Source of the DNA: Actinomadura barringtoniae
GTDB lineage: Bacteria; Actinomycetota; Actinomycetes; Streptosporangiales; Streptosporangiaceae
DNA: 64,000 bases
Direction: 5' to 3'
Assembly: GCF_017573505.1 (NCBI RefSeq)
Contig: NZ_JAGEOJ010000004.1
Coordinates: forward strand, 434,001-498,000
The notes beneath the pieces are model-generated. The model was not told where the DNA came from and ran no database searches. It worked only from the letters and a program-made list of their open reading frames with translations. The translations under genes and the position numbers were made by a program. Shown piece by piece: positions 24,050 through 32,905 of the stretch; the first letter of the stretch is position 1, and each line of letters begins with the position of its first letter.

Positions 24050-24661
24050 GTGAGTGACTCTGAGGTGCCGGTGCGGCAAGAAGATCTGAGTACCTACGCG
24101 CGCATCCGGAACGCCGCGTTGCAGGGATTCGCCGCCAAGGGCGTCGCGGCCACGTCCATTCGTGATGTAGCGGCCGCCGCCGGAGTGTCGCCGGGGCTGG
24201 TGCAGCACCACTTCGGCACCAAGTCGGGCCTGCGCGAGGCGGTCGACGAATACGTGATCGCCGTCGCCGTGGAGACGTTCCGGGACCTGGTCCGCGACGG
24301 CGCCGTCGCCTGGGACGCGATGGGCGACACGGTGACGTCCTGGGTCGGCGACAACGCGACCGCCGTTCGCTACCTGGCACGCGGGCTCGCCGAGGGAGAC
24401 GAGGGGGCCGCGAAGATCTTCGACGCCCTGATCGAGATCGCGGGCACCCGCTGGCTGGACCCGCTCGACCGCGACGGACGGCTGCGCACCGACACCGACC
24501 GGGACTGGGCCGCGATCCACGTGGTGCTGTTCAACCTGGCCTGCGTGTTCTTCGAGCCGGCGATCAGCCGCCACCTGCCCGGACCGTTCTTCTCCCCCGA
24601 CCAGCTGCAGCGGTGGAACACCGCGACCACCGAGCTGTACCGCCGCGGCCTGTCCACCTAG
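24050..24661 (+). CDS. TetR family regulator
   Basis: A 203-residue regulator with a standard HTH (YARIRNAALQGFAAKGVAATS, then IRDVAAAAGVSPGLVQHHFGTKSGL) and a helical C-terminus of the kind annotated TetR_C in actinomycetes. The GTG at 24050 (protein starting SDSEVPVRQEDL) is chosen; an in-frame GTG six codons earlier and one six codons later are alternatives. It starts 10 bp after the dehalogenase-like gene and is probably cotranscribed, yet a symmetric site lies downstream of it. Confidence 0.85.
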   Translation: MSDSEVPVRQEDLSTYARIRNAALQGFAAKGVAATSIRDVAAAAGVSPGLVQHHFGTKSGLREAVDEYVIAVAVETFRDLVRDGAVAWDAMGDTVTSWVGDNATAVRYLARGLAEGDEGAAKIFDALIEIAGTRWLDPLDRDGRLRTDTDRDWAAIHVVLFNLACVFFEPAISRHLPGPFFSPDQLQRWNTATTELYRRGLST

Positions 24662-24665
24662 TCCA

Positions 24666-24677
24666 ATACACTTGTAT
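24666..24677. promoter_or_regulatory. ATACA-CT-TGTAT inverted repeat
   Basis: Perfect five-base arms immediately after the TetR stop and 31 bp before the next gene, in a short AT-richer patch that probably holds that gene's promoter. It may be the operator of the TetR protein encoded upstream. Confidence 0.4.
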
Positions 24678-24707
24678 CGGAATTAATGCGGTCGTATCGT
24701 TTCGCTC

Positions 24708-25118
24708 GTGACACGGTTCATTCGGTTCTGGAAGGACGGGCAACTCGCGGCCGCCGACGGCCCGGTGCACGTCAGCATGAACGACTACCTGATCCTCGGG
24801 CTCCGTGACGTCCCGCGCGTGGCGATGGCGGGCCTCCGCCTCCGCCGCGCCTGGCCCGAGACCGAGGGAACGCTCGGCCTGTGGATGGCCACCACCCCCG
24901 ACGGCCGCCGCCAGATCTCCGTCTCCCTCTGGCGGGACCCGGCCGACCTACGCCGGTTCGTCCAGTCCGCCGCCCACCGCCGAGTGGTCCGCGACTTCCG
25001 CGACGCCGGAAAGCTCATCACCACCCCCTGGACGGCGGAACGCCTCGACCGCCGCCTCATCTGGCACCAAGCCGAAGACCGCCTGCTAGGACGCCTGGCA
25101 GGCGCCCGCCACCACTGA
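24708..25118 (+). CDS. Small protein of possible monooxygenase-like (dimeric alpha+beta barrel) fold
   Basis: A 136-residue cytoplasmic protein without signal or membrane segment. The middle GLWMATTPDGRRQISVSLWRDPADLRRFVQSAAHRRVVRDF alternates a strand, a WRD turn and a helix starting with Phe-His, as in antibiotic-monooxygenase/DUF3291-like barrels where the His lies by the ligand. I cannot name a substrate. GTG start; there is no clear ribosome site, so it may be leaderless. Confidence 0.6.
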   Translation: MTRFIRFWKDGQLAAADGPVHVSMNDYLILGLRDVPRVAMAGLRLRRAWPETEGTLGLWMATTPDGRRQISVSLWRDPADLRRFVQSAAHRRVVRDFRDAGKLITTPWTAERLDRRLIWHQAEDRLLGRLAGARHH

Positions 25119-25199
25119 AGTCCCCCACGTGCGCCTTCGCCACCGTGTAACCCGCCGGCGTATCTCCGTTCGAGGGGGCCAGGACGCCTCCACAGGGGC

Positions 25200-25217
25200 G
25201 CCGGCCCCCGGGCCGGC
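25200..25217 (+). other. GC hairpin in the 5' leader of the HAF-repeat gene
   Basis: GCCGGCCC-CC-GGGCCGGC, perfect eight-base arms, ending 23 bases before the ATG. It could terminate read-through from upstream or shape the leader of the secreted-protein mRNA. No riboswitch-like complexity is visible. Confidence 0.4.
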
Positions 25218-25240
25218 ACGAACACGAGGGGCTTGTTCAC

Positions 25241-26335
25241 ATGTCACGCAACGCCTTCATGTCCCGCTTCTCTGCGACGGCCGTCGCCGGTACGGCAATG
25301 CTGGCCATCGTCGGTGGCGGGACGGCGCACGCGGCCACGACGCACTACACGCTGACGGTCGGCCCGGCCGGGGCGCAGCGCTACCTAGGGATCAATGACA
25401 ACGGAGACATCATCGGCGCCGGCTTCGAGCCCGGAGCCGAGGTGTCGGGGGAAGGCTTCGTCATCAAGGCGGGCACCAACACGCCACAGTTCCTGTCCAC
25501 CACGGACGACCCCGGCAACACCCAACAGTTCACCGCGCCGCACGCGATCGACAACACCGGCGAGGTGGTCGGATTCCGCCAGCCTCCAGGCACCACCGAA
25601 CCGGAGCTCAATCGCCCGATGAAGTGGACGACCCCGGGCAACGGAGTGGACCTGGGCGTGGACCAGAGCCCGACCTCCGATGTGGAGGCCACCGGGATCA
25701 ACGACAACGGCCTGATCGCGGGCAAGACCCTGACCACCGACGACCGGACCACCGCCTGGACGCTCAACGGGAGCACGTTCACCAGGCTCCCCAACCTTCC
25801 CGGCACGGGAAACAACGCCCGGACGGACGCGGTCAACAAGAACGGCCTGGTCGTGGGCTCGGCCACCACCGCGACCACCTTCCCCGCCGTTGAATGGGTC
25901 AACGGCCAGATCAAGGTTCTGGGCACCCTGCCCGGCGGCACGTTCGCCGAGGCCAAGGCGGTCAACTCCGCCGGCGTGGCCGTCGGAGTGTCCACCACCA
26001 CCGGGGGCATGGAGACCGGCACCGACCACGCCGTCATGTTCGCCGGCGGCACCGTGACCGACCTCCACTTCCCCGGCGCCGACCAGACCGGCGGCTCAGC
26101 GAACGGCATCAACGACGACGGCACGATCGTCGGCTCGGTCAACGGCTTCGACGCGTTCGTCTACCAGAACGGAGTCGCCACCGACCTGAACACACTCATC
26201 CCCGCGAACTCCGGCTTCCGCATCGTGGGCGCCACCGGGATCAACAACAAGGGCCAGATCGTCGGCATGGCGACCAAGGACGGCGTGTCCCACCGCACCA
26301 CCTTCGGCGTCCTACTCACTCCCACCGGCCAGTAA
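25241..26335 (+). CDS. Secreted HAF-repeat protein
   Basis: A 364-residue exported protein. A Sec signal (basic MSRNAFMSRF, hydrophobic core, cleavage after AHAA near 31) precedes at least seven repeats of about 40-50 residues, each centred on a GINDNGxIIG-like motif: GINDNGDIIG, AIDNTGEVVG, GINDNGLIAG, AVNKNGLVVG, AVNSAGVAVG, GINDDGTIVG and GINNKGQIVG. These are extracellular HAF repeats, expected to make a beta-propeller-like structure. Known members are uncharacterised surface or secreted proteins. No anchor or enzymatic motif is present. A strong hairpin terminator follows 15 bp after the stop. Confidence 0.88.
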   Translation: MSRNAFMSRFSATAVAGTAMLAIVGGGTAHAATTHYTLTVGPAGAQRYLGINDNGDIIGAGFEPGAEVSGEGFVIKAGTNTPQFLSTTDDPGNTQQFTAPHAIDNTGEVVGFRQPPGTTEPELNRPMKWTTPGNGVDLGVDQSPTSDVEATGINDNGLIAGKTLTTDDRTTAWTLNGSTFTRLPNLPGTGNNARTDAVNKNGLVVGSATTATTFPAVEWVNGQIKVLGTLPGGTFAEAKAVNSAGVAVGVSTTTGGMETGTDHAVMFAGGTVTDLHFPGADQTGGSANGINDDGTIVGSVNGFDAFVYQNGVATDLNTLIPANSGFRIVGATGINNKGQIVGMATKDGVSHRTTFGVLLTPTGQ

Positions 26336-26350
26336 GACCGACACCCAAAA

Positions 26351-26373
26351 CGCGGCGGCAAGCTGCCGCCGCG
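26351..26373 (+). terminator. Rho-independent-like hairpin after the HAF gene
   Basis: CGCGGCGGCA-AGC-TGCCGCCGCG: ten-base perfect arms with a three-base loop, 15 bp past the HAF stop, without a U-run. A very stable stem at the expected place for a terminator. Confidence 0.65.
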
Positions 26374-26481
26374 GTCCCAGCATGCGTTCTGCGGGGCCGC
26401 AGGCTTTGGCGTGTCAAAGGAGAGGGCCGATAGCCTGCCTGCGGTGTCTCGAACCGCGTGACCGGAGGAGTCGATGCTGGG

Positions 26482-27435
26482 ATGACGGCAGGGCGACAGA
26501 TGCCCACGCAGGACGACGTGCTCGGGTACTTCGACACGCTGTCGAACTGGGGGCGGTGGGGCGAGGACGACGAGCTCGGCACGCTGAATCACATCACCGA
26601 CGACATCCGGCTGGCGGCGGCGCGGGCCGTGCGGCATGGCAGGAGCGTGTCGTGCGCGTGGGAGATCGCCGTACCGGAGGAGATGGAGCGGTCGACGACG
26701 GCGTGCCCGTGCGCCGTCGACATGCCAGGTGCCGAGAACATGCCGGCCGCGTTCCACAGGGACCGGCGCTGGGGCTTTTCGAACGAGCGGCTCGGCATCC
26801 TGTTCCACGGCAACACCATCACCCACCTCGACTCGCCGTGCCACATCTTCTGGGACGGCACGATGTACAACGGGCGGCCGCACTCGCTGGTCGACGAGGC
26901 AACGGGATCGGCGTGGGCGGCCGTCACGGCGGCGGCGAACGGGATCAACACGCGTGGCGTCCTGCTGGACATCGCGAAGGTCCGCGACGTGCCGTGGCTG
27001 GAACCGGGACAGGGCGTGCACCCCGAAGACCTCGAGGAGGCCGAACGCCGCCAGGGCGTGCGGGTGCGACCCGGCGATGCGGTGCTCCTGCGTACCGGCT
27101 ACGGCCGTGCCCGGCATGAGGCCGGTCCGAGCGGCGGTGTCACGCAGGCCGGCTGGCACGCGTCCTGCCTGCCGTGGCTGCGCGAACGCCAGGTCGCGCT
27201 CATCGCCGCCGACACCCCACAGGACGTTCAGCCGTCCGGCTACGAGGACATATTGATGCCGGTTCACAGCGTGGGCCTGGTCGCGATGGGCCTATGGCTG
27301 CTCGACAACTGCGACCTGGAGCTCTGCGCGACCACGGCCGCCGAGCTCGGCCAGTGGGACTTCCACCTCACCGTCGCGCCGGTCCGCTTCGCCGGTACGT
27401 CCGGCAGCCCGGTCAACCCGATCGCCACGTTCTGA
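26482..27435 (+). CDS. Cyclase family protein (kynurenine-formamidase-like metal hydrolase)
   Basis: A 317-residue protein of the metal-dependent cyclase/KynB superfamily. The metal motif HGNTITHLDSPCH (family HxxxxxHxDxPxH, about residues 106-118) is intact, and GDAVLLRTGYGR plus IAADTPQDVQPSG follow as in the longer actinomycete branch. These enzymes hydrolyse amides, lactones or other bonds using Mn or Zn. The substrate is unknown and there is no tryptophan-pathway neighbour. An in-frame GTG eight codons upstream is possible; GGAGGAG lies 11 bases before the chosen ATG. Confidence 0.88.
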   Translation: MTAGRQMPTQDDVLGYFDTLSNWGRWGEDDELGTLNHITDDIRLAAARAVRHGRSVSCAWEIAVPEEMERSTTACPCAVDMPGAENMPAAFHRDRRWGFSNERLGILFHGNTITHLDSPCHIFWDGTMYNGRPHSLVDEATGSAWAAVTAAANGINTRGVLLDIAKVRDVPWLEPGQGVHPEDLEEAERRQGVRVRPGDAVLLRTGYGRARHEAGPSGGVTQAGWHASCLPWLRERQVALIAADTPQDVQPSGYEDILMPVHSVGLVAMGLWLLDNCDLELCATTAAELGQWDFHLTVAPVRFAGTSGSPVNPIATF

Positions 27436-27544
27436 CCGCGGGAGCCACCTGCTCGTCGTTGGAGACGCTCGCCGCGGGCTCCCGCCTCGCTCGCCGTCGC
27501 GGCTTCTTTGACATGCTCAGGGCGTCGAGCAAGGGAGCGGGCCG

Positions 27545-28783
27545 GTGTTGGTGTGGGAGCGTGTGTCGGCGGGCGTGCTGGGGTACGGCCGGCGGCCGGA
27601 GGGGATCGCCGCAGACTCGCTGCTGGCCGTGGTGCTGCTGGCGGGGGCGATCGGTGCGGCGGCGCTGTGGCCGGACGGGCGTGCGCTGGATGCGGCGGGC
27701 GTGCTGCTCCTCGGTTGCTGCTATCTGGTCCTCCCGGCGCGGCGACGGTGGCCGATGGCGGTGCTGTGCGTGATCTTGGTGGCCGCGGTGCCGTATCACC
27801 TGCTGCAGTACGGTCACGAGTCGACGATCCCGGCCGGGGTGGTGGCGCTGTTCACGGTCGCCTCGACCGGCCCGCTGTGGCGTGCGGTGCTGGTGGCCGG
27901 AACGCTCGCGGGAGTGATCGTGTTCGTCATGACCGTGCTCATCTCCGCCGATCATGGCCCGCGGGAGGCCCTGGGAACGCTGGGCTGGATCGTGGCCGTG
28001 GTGGTGGCCGGGCAGGCGCTGCGCGCACACCGGGGCTACGTCGCTGCGCTTCTCGACCAGGCCGAACGTGAGGCACAGTCCCGCGAGGACCGGGCTCTGC
28101 GGCGGGCTGCCGAGGAACGCCTGCTCATCGCCCGGGACCTGCACGACCTCCTCGCGCACACCATCACGTTGATCGGCGTCCAGGCAGGAGCCGCCGCCCA
28201 CAAGCTCGCCGACCATGATCGTCCGGTCGAACGAGACGAGCTGTCCGGGTCGTTCACCACCATCGCCAACGCATGCCGCGAATGCCGAGCCGAACTGCGG
28301 GCGACTCTCACGGTGCTGCGCGGCGGCACCACGGCCGGCGTTCCGGACGGTCCCGGCGAGGCCGTCGCCGACGTGGCCGGGATCGCGGACCTCGCCGACG
28401 CCGTACGGGCGGCGGGGATCGAGGTGAAGCTGACCAGCGACGGCAGTGAGGGCGCCCTGTCGCCGGCGGCGGGCCTGACCGCCTACCGCATTGCCCAGGA
28501 GGCGCTCACCAACGTGGTCAAGCACGCGGACGCCCGCCGAGTCGAGATCGACATGCGGCAAGAGCCGGGCGGAGTCCGCCTCACGATCAGCGATGACGGC
28601 CGCGGCGGCGAGCCGTCCGGCGGCGGATACGGCATCCACGGCATGACCGAGCGCGCCCAGCTGGTGGCGGGAACGGTGACGGCCAGGCCGGGACCGGAAG
28701 GCGGTTTCACCGTCGCCGCTCTACTCCCCCTGGATCGCCTGGCGCCACAGCCCAGATCGGCAGATCTGGAAAATGTCGATTAA
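27545..28783 (+). CDS. Sensor histidine kinase (NarL/HisKA_3 type) without adjacent response regulator
   Basis: A 412-residue membrane kinase. Four or five hydrophobic segments between residues 20 and 160 form the sensor part, then a coiled linker leads to the HisKA_3 dimerisation box EERLLIARDLHDLLAHTITLI, with the phospho-His near 202. The ATPase domain has AQEALTNVVKHA (N box), ISDDGRGG (G1) and GIHGMTERAQLVAG (G2). All catalytic features look intact. NarL-type kinases nearly always precede a LuxR-type regulator gene; here the next sequence is an opposite-strand protease remnant. Confidence 0.88.
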   Translation: MLVWERVSAGVLGYGRRPEGIAADSLLAVVLLAGAIGAAALWPDGRALDAAGVLLLGCCYLVLPARRRWPMAVLCVILVAAVPYHLLQYGHESTIPAGVVALFTVASTGPLWRAVLVAGTLAGVIVFVMTVLISADHGPREALGTLGWIVAVVVAGQALRAHRGYVAALLDQAEREAQSREDRALRRAAEERLLIARDLHDLLAHTITLIGVQAGAAAHKLADHDRPVERDELSGSFTTIANACRECRAELRATLTVLRGGTTAGVPDGPGEAVADVAGIADLADAVRAAGIEVKLTSDGSEGALSPAAGLTAYRIAQEALTNVVKHADARRVEIDMRQEPGGVRLTISDDGRGGEPSGGGYGIHGMTERAQLVAGTVTARPGPEGGFTVAALLPLDRLAPQPRSADLENVD

Positions 28784-28860
28784 CGGCCTGAGTGCCCTGC
28801 GGCTTCATCGCCTGGACGGGCTCAGAGAACGGACCGATCGGTCTGCGCGACCTCATCTCA

Positions 28861-29306
28861 TCAGCTCATCGCAGAGTCACCGTCGCGCAGCGGCTGGAAA
28901 CCGATGCCCACCGTTTGCGGCCCCTGCTTGTTGAGGTCGGCGAGAATGCCCGCGATATTCGTGAACTGGAACGGCCCGTTGGCATGACTGGGGTTGATGG
29001 CGCTGTTCACCCCCGCGAAGCCGCCCTTGAGAACGACGCCGCCACCCGAGTCGCCGGGGAAGATGCCGGCCCATGAGTACATGACATTGTCCGTGAACTC
29101 GGTGACGACGCCGCAGGTGCGTTGGGTCACCTGGCCGTACTTGCACATGATGTCGTGGCCTACGACGGGCGGGGCGGTGTTGAGGTGGTCGAACTTGGTG
29201 CCGTCAGGGGCGGTGTTGCCTGCTTTAACGACCTCGGGGTTGAGCTTGATGATCGAGTAGTCGCGGGAGGAGTTGACGGGGTAGTCCTGGGTGTTGCCTG
29301 GAATCG
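28861..29306 (-). pseudogene. C-terminal remnant of a trypsin-like (S1) serine protease
   Basis: Reading leftward from about 29306, an open frame without its own start gives ~148 residues matching the C-terminal two-thirds of an S1-family protease: SRDYSIIKLNP carries the triad Asp, CKYGQVTQRTCGVV has the disulfide Cys pair, and FPGDSGGGVVLKGG carries the nucleophilic Ser. The signal peptide and the catalytic His segment are absent. An internal ATG at 29148 would give only 95 residues without the Asp. The frame meets the esterase remnant head to head. Confidence 0.72.
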
Positions 29307-29741
29307 CTAAAGGGCCCGGTGTCGCTCGCCGGACCCGACTCCGCGCTGTCGGCGGACCCGGCCACCGTGTTCGACTTCGTTCCGGCCACCTTCCCGCCCA
29401 CCCCGACGACCGAGCTGTACCTGAAGAAGGAGACCGTCTTCAGTTCGTTCGCGATCGGCCTCAGCCCACGCGACAAGGCGCTCGTGGCCGCCACCCAGCG
29501 CGCCGCCGCGTTCGGAGGGCTGAACGACAAGTCCGGCGTCCCCGCCTGGAAGACCATCCCGTCCTGGTACCTCATCGGGGCCAAGGACAAGATCATCCCG
29601 CCGAAGGCCGAGCGGGCGATGGCCGAACGCGCCGGGTCCACCATCACCGAGTACGGCGGCGGGCACCTCGGCCTGATGTCCGAGCCCAAGACCGTCACCC
29701 AGGAGATCGAACGGGCCGCAAGGGCAAGCGCCCACCGGTAG
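29307..29741 (+). pseudogene. C-terminal remnant of an alpha/beta hydrolase (esterase)
   Basis: About 140 residues matching the cap and C-terminal half of small actinomycete esterases: the block AALTEP-like region reads ALVAATQRAAAFGGL, then KTIPSWYLIGAKDKIIPPKAERAMAERAG carries the triad Asp, and YGGGHLGLMSEP the His. The half containing the oxyanion loop and nucleophilic Ser is missing, and there is no ribosome site before the only possible GTG. It is therefore a broken gene joined to the protease remnant. Confidence 0.72.
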
Positions 29742-29801
29742 CGCGACCACTGCCTGATCCCGCACACCGTCCGACCGGCGGTGGCGTGTCCAGGGCTTTT
29801 A

Positions 29802-32150
29802 TTAGTGGGGCCAGGTCCAGTCGCTGATGTCGGGGGCGTCCTCGCCGTGCTGGCGAGTGTAGGCGCGCAACTCTAGGCGTTTGTCGGCCATGCGTTGGCG
29901 GATGTGGGCGACACGGGCTCCTAGGGAGGGGACGCGGTCGATGACGTCCATGACCAGGTGGAAGCGGTCGAGGTCGTTCATCATCACCATGTCGAACGGG
30001 GTGGTGGTCGTGCCTTCCTCTATGTAGCCGCGCACGTGGAGGTTGTGGTGCCCGGTGCGGCGGTAGGTGAGGCGGTGGATGAGGTAGGGGTAGCCGTGGA
30101 AGGCGAAGATGACGGGCTTGTCGGGGGTGAAGAGTGCGTCGAACTCCGGGTCGGTGAGGCCGTGTGGGTGTTCGTCGCTGGGTTGCAGGCGCATGAGGTC
30201 GACGACGTTGACCACGCGTACGCGCAGTTCGGGGAACAGGCGGCGGAGCAGGTCGGTGGCCGCGAGCGTCTCGAGGGTCGGGATGTCGCCGGCGCAGGCC
30301 ATGACGACGTCCGGGTCGCCGCCACCGTCGGTGCTGGCCCATTCCCAGATGCCGATGCCGCGCGTGCAGTGCGTGATGGCCTGGTCCATCGCCAGCCAGT
30401 TGAGCGCGGGCTGTTTCCCGGCGACGACGACGTTGACGTAGTCGCGTGAACGCAGGCAATGGTCGCCGACCGACAGCAGGGTGTTGGCGTCCGGCGGCAG
30501 GTAGACGCGGACGATCTCGGCCTTCTTGTTGAGGACGACGTCCAGGAAGCCGGGGTCCTGGTGGGTGAAGCCGTTGTGGTCCTGGCGCCACACGTGCGAG
30601 GACAGCAGGTAGTTGAACGAGGCGAGCGGCGCCCGCCAGGGCAGGTGCCGGGTCACCTTCAGCCACTTGGCGTGCTGGTTGAACATGGAGTCGACGATGT
30701 GCACGAACGCCTCGTAGCTGTTGAACAGCCCATGCCTGCCGGTGAGCAGGTAGCCCTCCAGCCAGCCCTGGCACTGGTGCTCTGACAGCACTTCCAGCAC
30801 CCGGCCGCGCGGCCCGAGGTGCTCGTCGGTCTCGTACCGTTCCCCCACGAAGACGCGGTCGGTGACCTCCAGGACGTCGCCGAGCCGGTTGGACGCCGTC
30901 TCGTCCGGGCCCATGATCCGGAAGTTGTCCGGGTTGGCGGTGATCACGTCGCGGAGGAACGCGCCGAGCCGCCGCGTCGGCTCGGTCGCGGTCGTGCCGG
31001 GCTTGTCGACGGGCACGCCGTACGCGGTGAAGTCGGGCAGCTTCAGCGGCCGCAGCAGTACGCCGCCGTTGGCGTGCGGGTTGGCGCTCATCCGGCGTTC
31101 ACCCGACGGCGCCAGAGCGAGGAGACGCCCGGCCGGGCGGCCGTCGGCGTCGAACAGCTCCTCGGGCCGGTAGGACCGCAGCCACTCCTCCAGCTGCGCG
31201 AGGTGGGCCGGGTTCTCCCGTACGGCCGCCAGCGGCACCTGGTGCGCGCGCCACGTTCCCTCGACCGGCAGCCCCTCGACCTCCTTGGGGCCGGTCCAGC
31301 CCTTCGGCGACCGCAGGATGATCATCGGCCAGCGGGGGCGGCCGTGGCCTCGCCCGTCGCGGGCCATGGACTGGATCTCGGCGATCTCGTCCAGGGCCTG
31401 GTCGAGGGCCGCCGCCATCTCCCGGTGCATCCGTTCCGGGTCGTCGCCGCTGACCAGCTGCGGCCGGTAGCCGTAGCCTTCGAAGAGCCTGATCAGCTCG
31501 TCCTCGGGGATCCGCGCCAGCACGGCCGGGTTGGCGATCTTGTAGCCGTTCAGATGCAGGATCGGCAGCACGGCCCCGTCCCCCACCGGGTCCAGGAACT
31601 TGTTGCCGTGCCAGCCGGTCGCCAGCGGCCCGGTCTCGGCCTCGCCGTCCCCGACGATGCACGCCACGACCAGGTCCGGGTTGTCGAACGCCGCGCCGTA
31701 CGCGTGCGCCAGCGAATAGCCCAGCTCGCCGCCCTCGTGGATCGAGCCCGGCGTCTCGGGAGCGACATGGCTCGGGATGCCGCCCGGAGAGGAGAACTGG
31801 CGGAACAGCCGGGCCAGTCCGGCCTCGTCCTGCGACACCTCCGGATAGACCTCGCTGTAGGTTCCCTCAAGCCAGGCGTTCGCCACCGCCGCCGGACCGC
31901 CGTGGCCCGGGCCCATGATGTAGATCATGTTCAGGTCGCGCGCCTTGATGGTCCGGTTCAGGTGCGCGTAACAGAAGTTGAGCCCGGGTGAGGTCCCCCA
32001 GTGCCCGAGAAGCCGCGGTTTGATGTGCTGGGCCTGCAATGGCTCCCGCAACAGCGGGTTGGTCCGGAGATAGATCTGTCCGACCGACAGGTAGTTGGCC
32101 GCTCTCCAATAGGCGTCGATCAGTTCAAGGTCGCCGTCAAACCTGGACAC
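29802..32150 (-). CDS. Phosphoketolase (xylulose-5-phosphate/fructose-6-phosphate)
   Basis: A 782-residue thiamine-diphosphate enzyme that splits xylulose-5-P (and often fructose-6-P) with phosphate to acetyl-P plus a triose/tetrose-P. Full-length for the family (~790). Visible: [18 protein letters not shown] near residue 60, GPGHGGPA, the ThDP/Mg motif [19 protein letters not shown] (about 180), LNGYKIANP, and in the second domain [14 protein letters not shown] and the C-terminal [25 protein letters not shown]. The GTG at 32150 ([27 protein letters not shown]) fits the conserved N-terminus, with GGGAGG upstream. A longer upstream frame is not used. Confidence 0.95.
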   Translation of the reverse strand: MSRFDGDLELIDAYWRAANYLSVGQIYLRTNPLLREPLQAQHIKPRLLGHWGTSPGLNFCYAHLNRTIKARDLNMIYIMGPGHGGPAAVANAWLEGTYSEVYPEVSQDEAGLARLFRQFSSPGGIPSHVAPETPGSIHEGGELGYSLAHAYGAAFDNPDLVVACIVGDGEAETGPLATGWHGNKFLDPVGDGAVLPILHLNGYKIANPAVLARIPEDELIRLFEGYGYRPQLVSGDDPERMHREMAAALDQALDEIAEIQSMARDGRGHGRPRWPMIILRSPKGWTGPKEVEGLPVEGTWRAHQVPLAAVRENPAHLAQLEEWLRSYRPEELFDADGRPAGRLLALAPSGERRMSANPHANGGVLLRPLKLPDFTAYGVPVDKPGTTATEPTRRLGAFLRDVITANPDNFRIMGPDETASNRLGDVLEVTDRVFVGERYETDEHLGPRGRVLEVLSEHQCQGWLEGYLLTGRHGLFNSYEAFVHIVDSMFNQHAKWLKVTRHLPWRAPLASFNYLLSSHVWRQDHNGFTHQDPGFLDVVLNKKAEIVRVYLPPDANTLLSVGDHCLRSRDYVNVVVAGKQPALNWLAMDQAITHCTRGIGIWEWASTDGGGDPDVVMACAGDIPTLETLAATDLLRRLFPELRVRVVNVVDLMRLQPSDEHPHGLTDPEFDALFTPDKPVIFAFHGYPYLIHRLTYRRTGHHNLHVRGYIEEGTTTTPFDMVMMNDLDRFHLVMDVIDRVPSLGARVAHIRQRMADKRLELRAYTRQHGEDAPDISDWTWPH

Positions 32151-32232
32151 GATGCCTCCCTGACGTTGGCTGGCGATCTTCAGTCCATCAACGACGGGCG
32201 ACCGGGCGCAGGGCCGAAGGTCCGGGATCTTC

Positions 32233-32247
32233 GGGACCCTCCGCCCT
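32233..32247. promoter_or_regulatory. DosR/DevR-like box in the phosphoketolase/DUF6069 divergent region
   Basis: GGGACCCTCCGCCCT, flanked by TTC and TCGG. It resembles the GGGAC..GGCCCT form of the hypoxia/dormancy regulator box of actinobacteria. Phosphoketolase and small membrane proteins are frequent members of such regulons, which gives context support; the match is imperfect. Confidence 0.4.
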
Positions 32248-32269
32248 TCGGGCTCGTCCATCCCGAGCG

Positions 32270-32290
32270 CACAGTGAACTGTGAACTGTG
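32270..32290. promoter_or_regulatory. CACAGT-GA-ACTGTG inverted repeat with repeated TGTGAACTGTG
   Basis: Six-base arms at 32270-32283, with the right arm repeated (ACTGTG at 32278-32283 and 32285-32290), in the divergent gap 120 bp from the phosphoketolase start. A possible second operator or a short tandem array. Confidence 0.4.
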
Positions 32291-32381
32291 GGCCCCCGCT
32301 CTGGCGACAGCGACCAAAGTAGGGGGTCGCCCCGTCCGGCGGCCGATGTGGGATCGAGGCGTACCTCCGAAGCTGTGTCGC

Positions 32382-32759
32382 ATGAACACTCGAACCCGAA
32401 GCCGGGCTCTCACCGTCGCCGCCGCCGTCCTCGCAGGCACGCTCGCCTGGACCGTGGCGGGACCTGTAGCCGGGCTGCACCTGCAGGTACGCAATAGCCA
32501 GCACGTAGGCCTGGCTCAGGTCGTGATCGCCAGCCTCCTCGCAGGCCTGGCGGCCTGGATCCTCCTGCTGGCATTCGAACGCTTCACCAGCAGCGCCCGC
32601 CCGGCCTGGACCGTCGCCGCCGTGATCGTTCTCGTCCTGTCCCTGACAGGTCCGCTGGGCGCCACCAGCGCCACCGCCGGCATCACGCTCGCCTGCCTGC
32701 ACCTCCTGGTCGGCACCGTGATCATCCTCGGGCTCCGGCGCCGTCCGGCCGGGAGCTGA
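32382..32759 (+). CDS. Small four-helix membrane protein (DUF6069-like)
   Basis: A 125-residue protein with four hydrophobic segments at about residues 10-30, 43-63, 73-92 and 97-117 and a short basic C-terminus. The layout, with [24 protein letters not shown] in the second span, matches the DUF6069 family of actinomycete membrane proteins, function unknown. It diverges from the phosphoketolase gene and may share its control. The start is taken at the ATG giving [12 protein letters not shown]; longer in-frame frames upstream read through the intergenic region. Confidence 0.75.
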   Translation: MNTRTRSRALTVAAAVLAGTLAWTVAGPVAGLHLQVRNSQHVGLAQVVIASLLAGLAAWILLLAFERFTSSARPAWTVAAVIVLVLSLTGPLGATSATAGITLACLHLLVGTVIILGLRRRPAGS

Positions 32760-32905
32760 GGAACGACACGGGATCGAGTGGGCGCGGTGCCGGGCGGCCA
32801 GGACTGGACGCGGGGTGTCCGGTCAAGGCCCGCTCTGTTGCCGCAGGACGATGCGGCGTTGACGATCCCCTCAAGGTCTCTGGGAGCTCCGACAGGTGGG
32901 GGATC

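Noticed and set aside
28861-29148. Small intact secreted protease gene starting at the internal ATG
   Set aside because: The frame continues upstream with clear protease sequence including the triad Asp. A protein from this ATG would lack signal peptide, His and Asp, so it is a remnant.
32270-32290. CRISPR-like short repeat (TGTGAACTGTG)
   Set aside because: Only one or two overlapping copies of under 12 bases with no spacers or cas genes; better seen as an operator-like inverted repeat.
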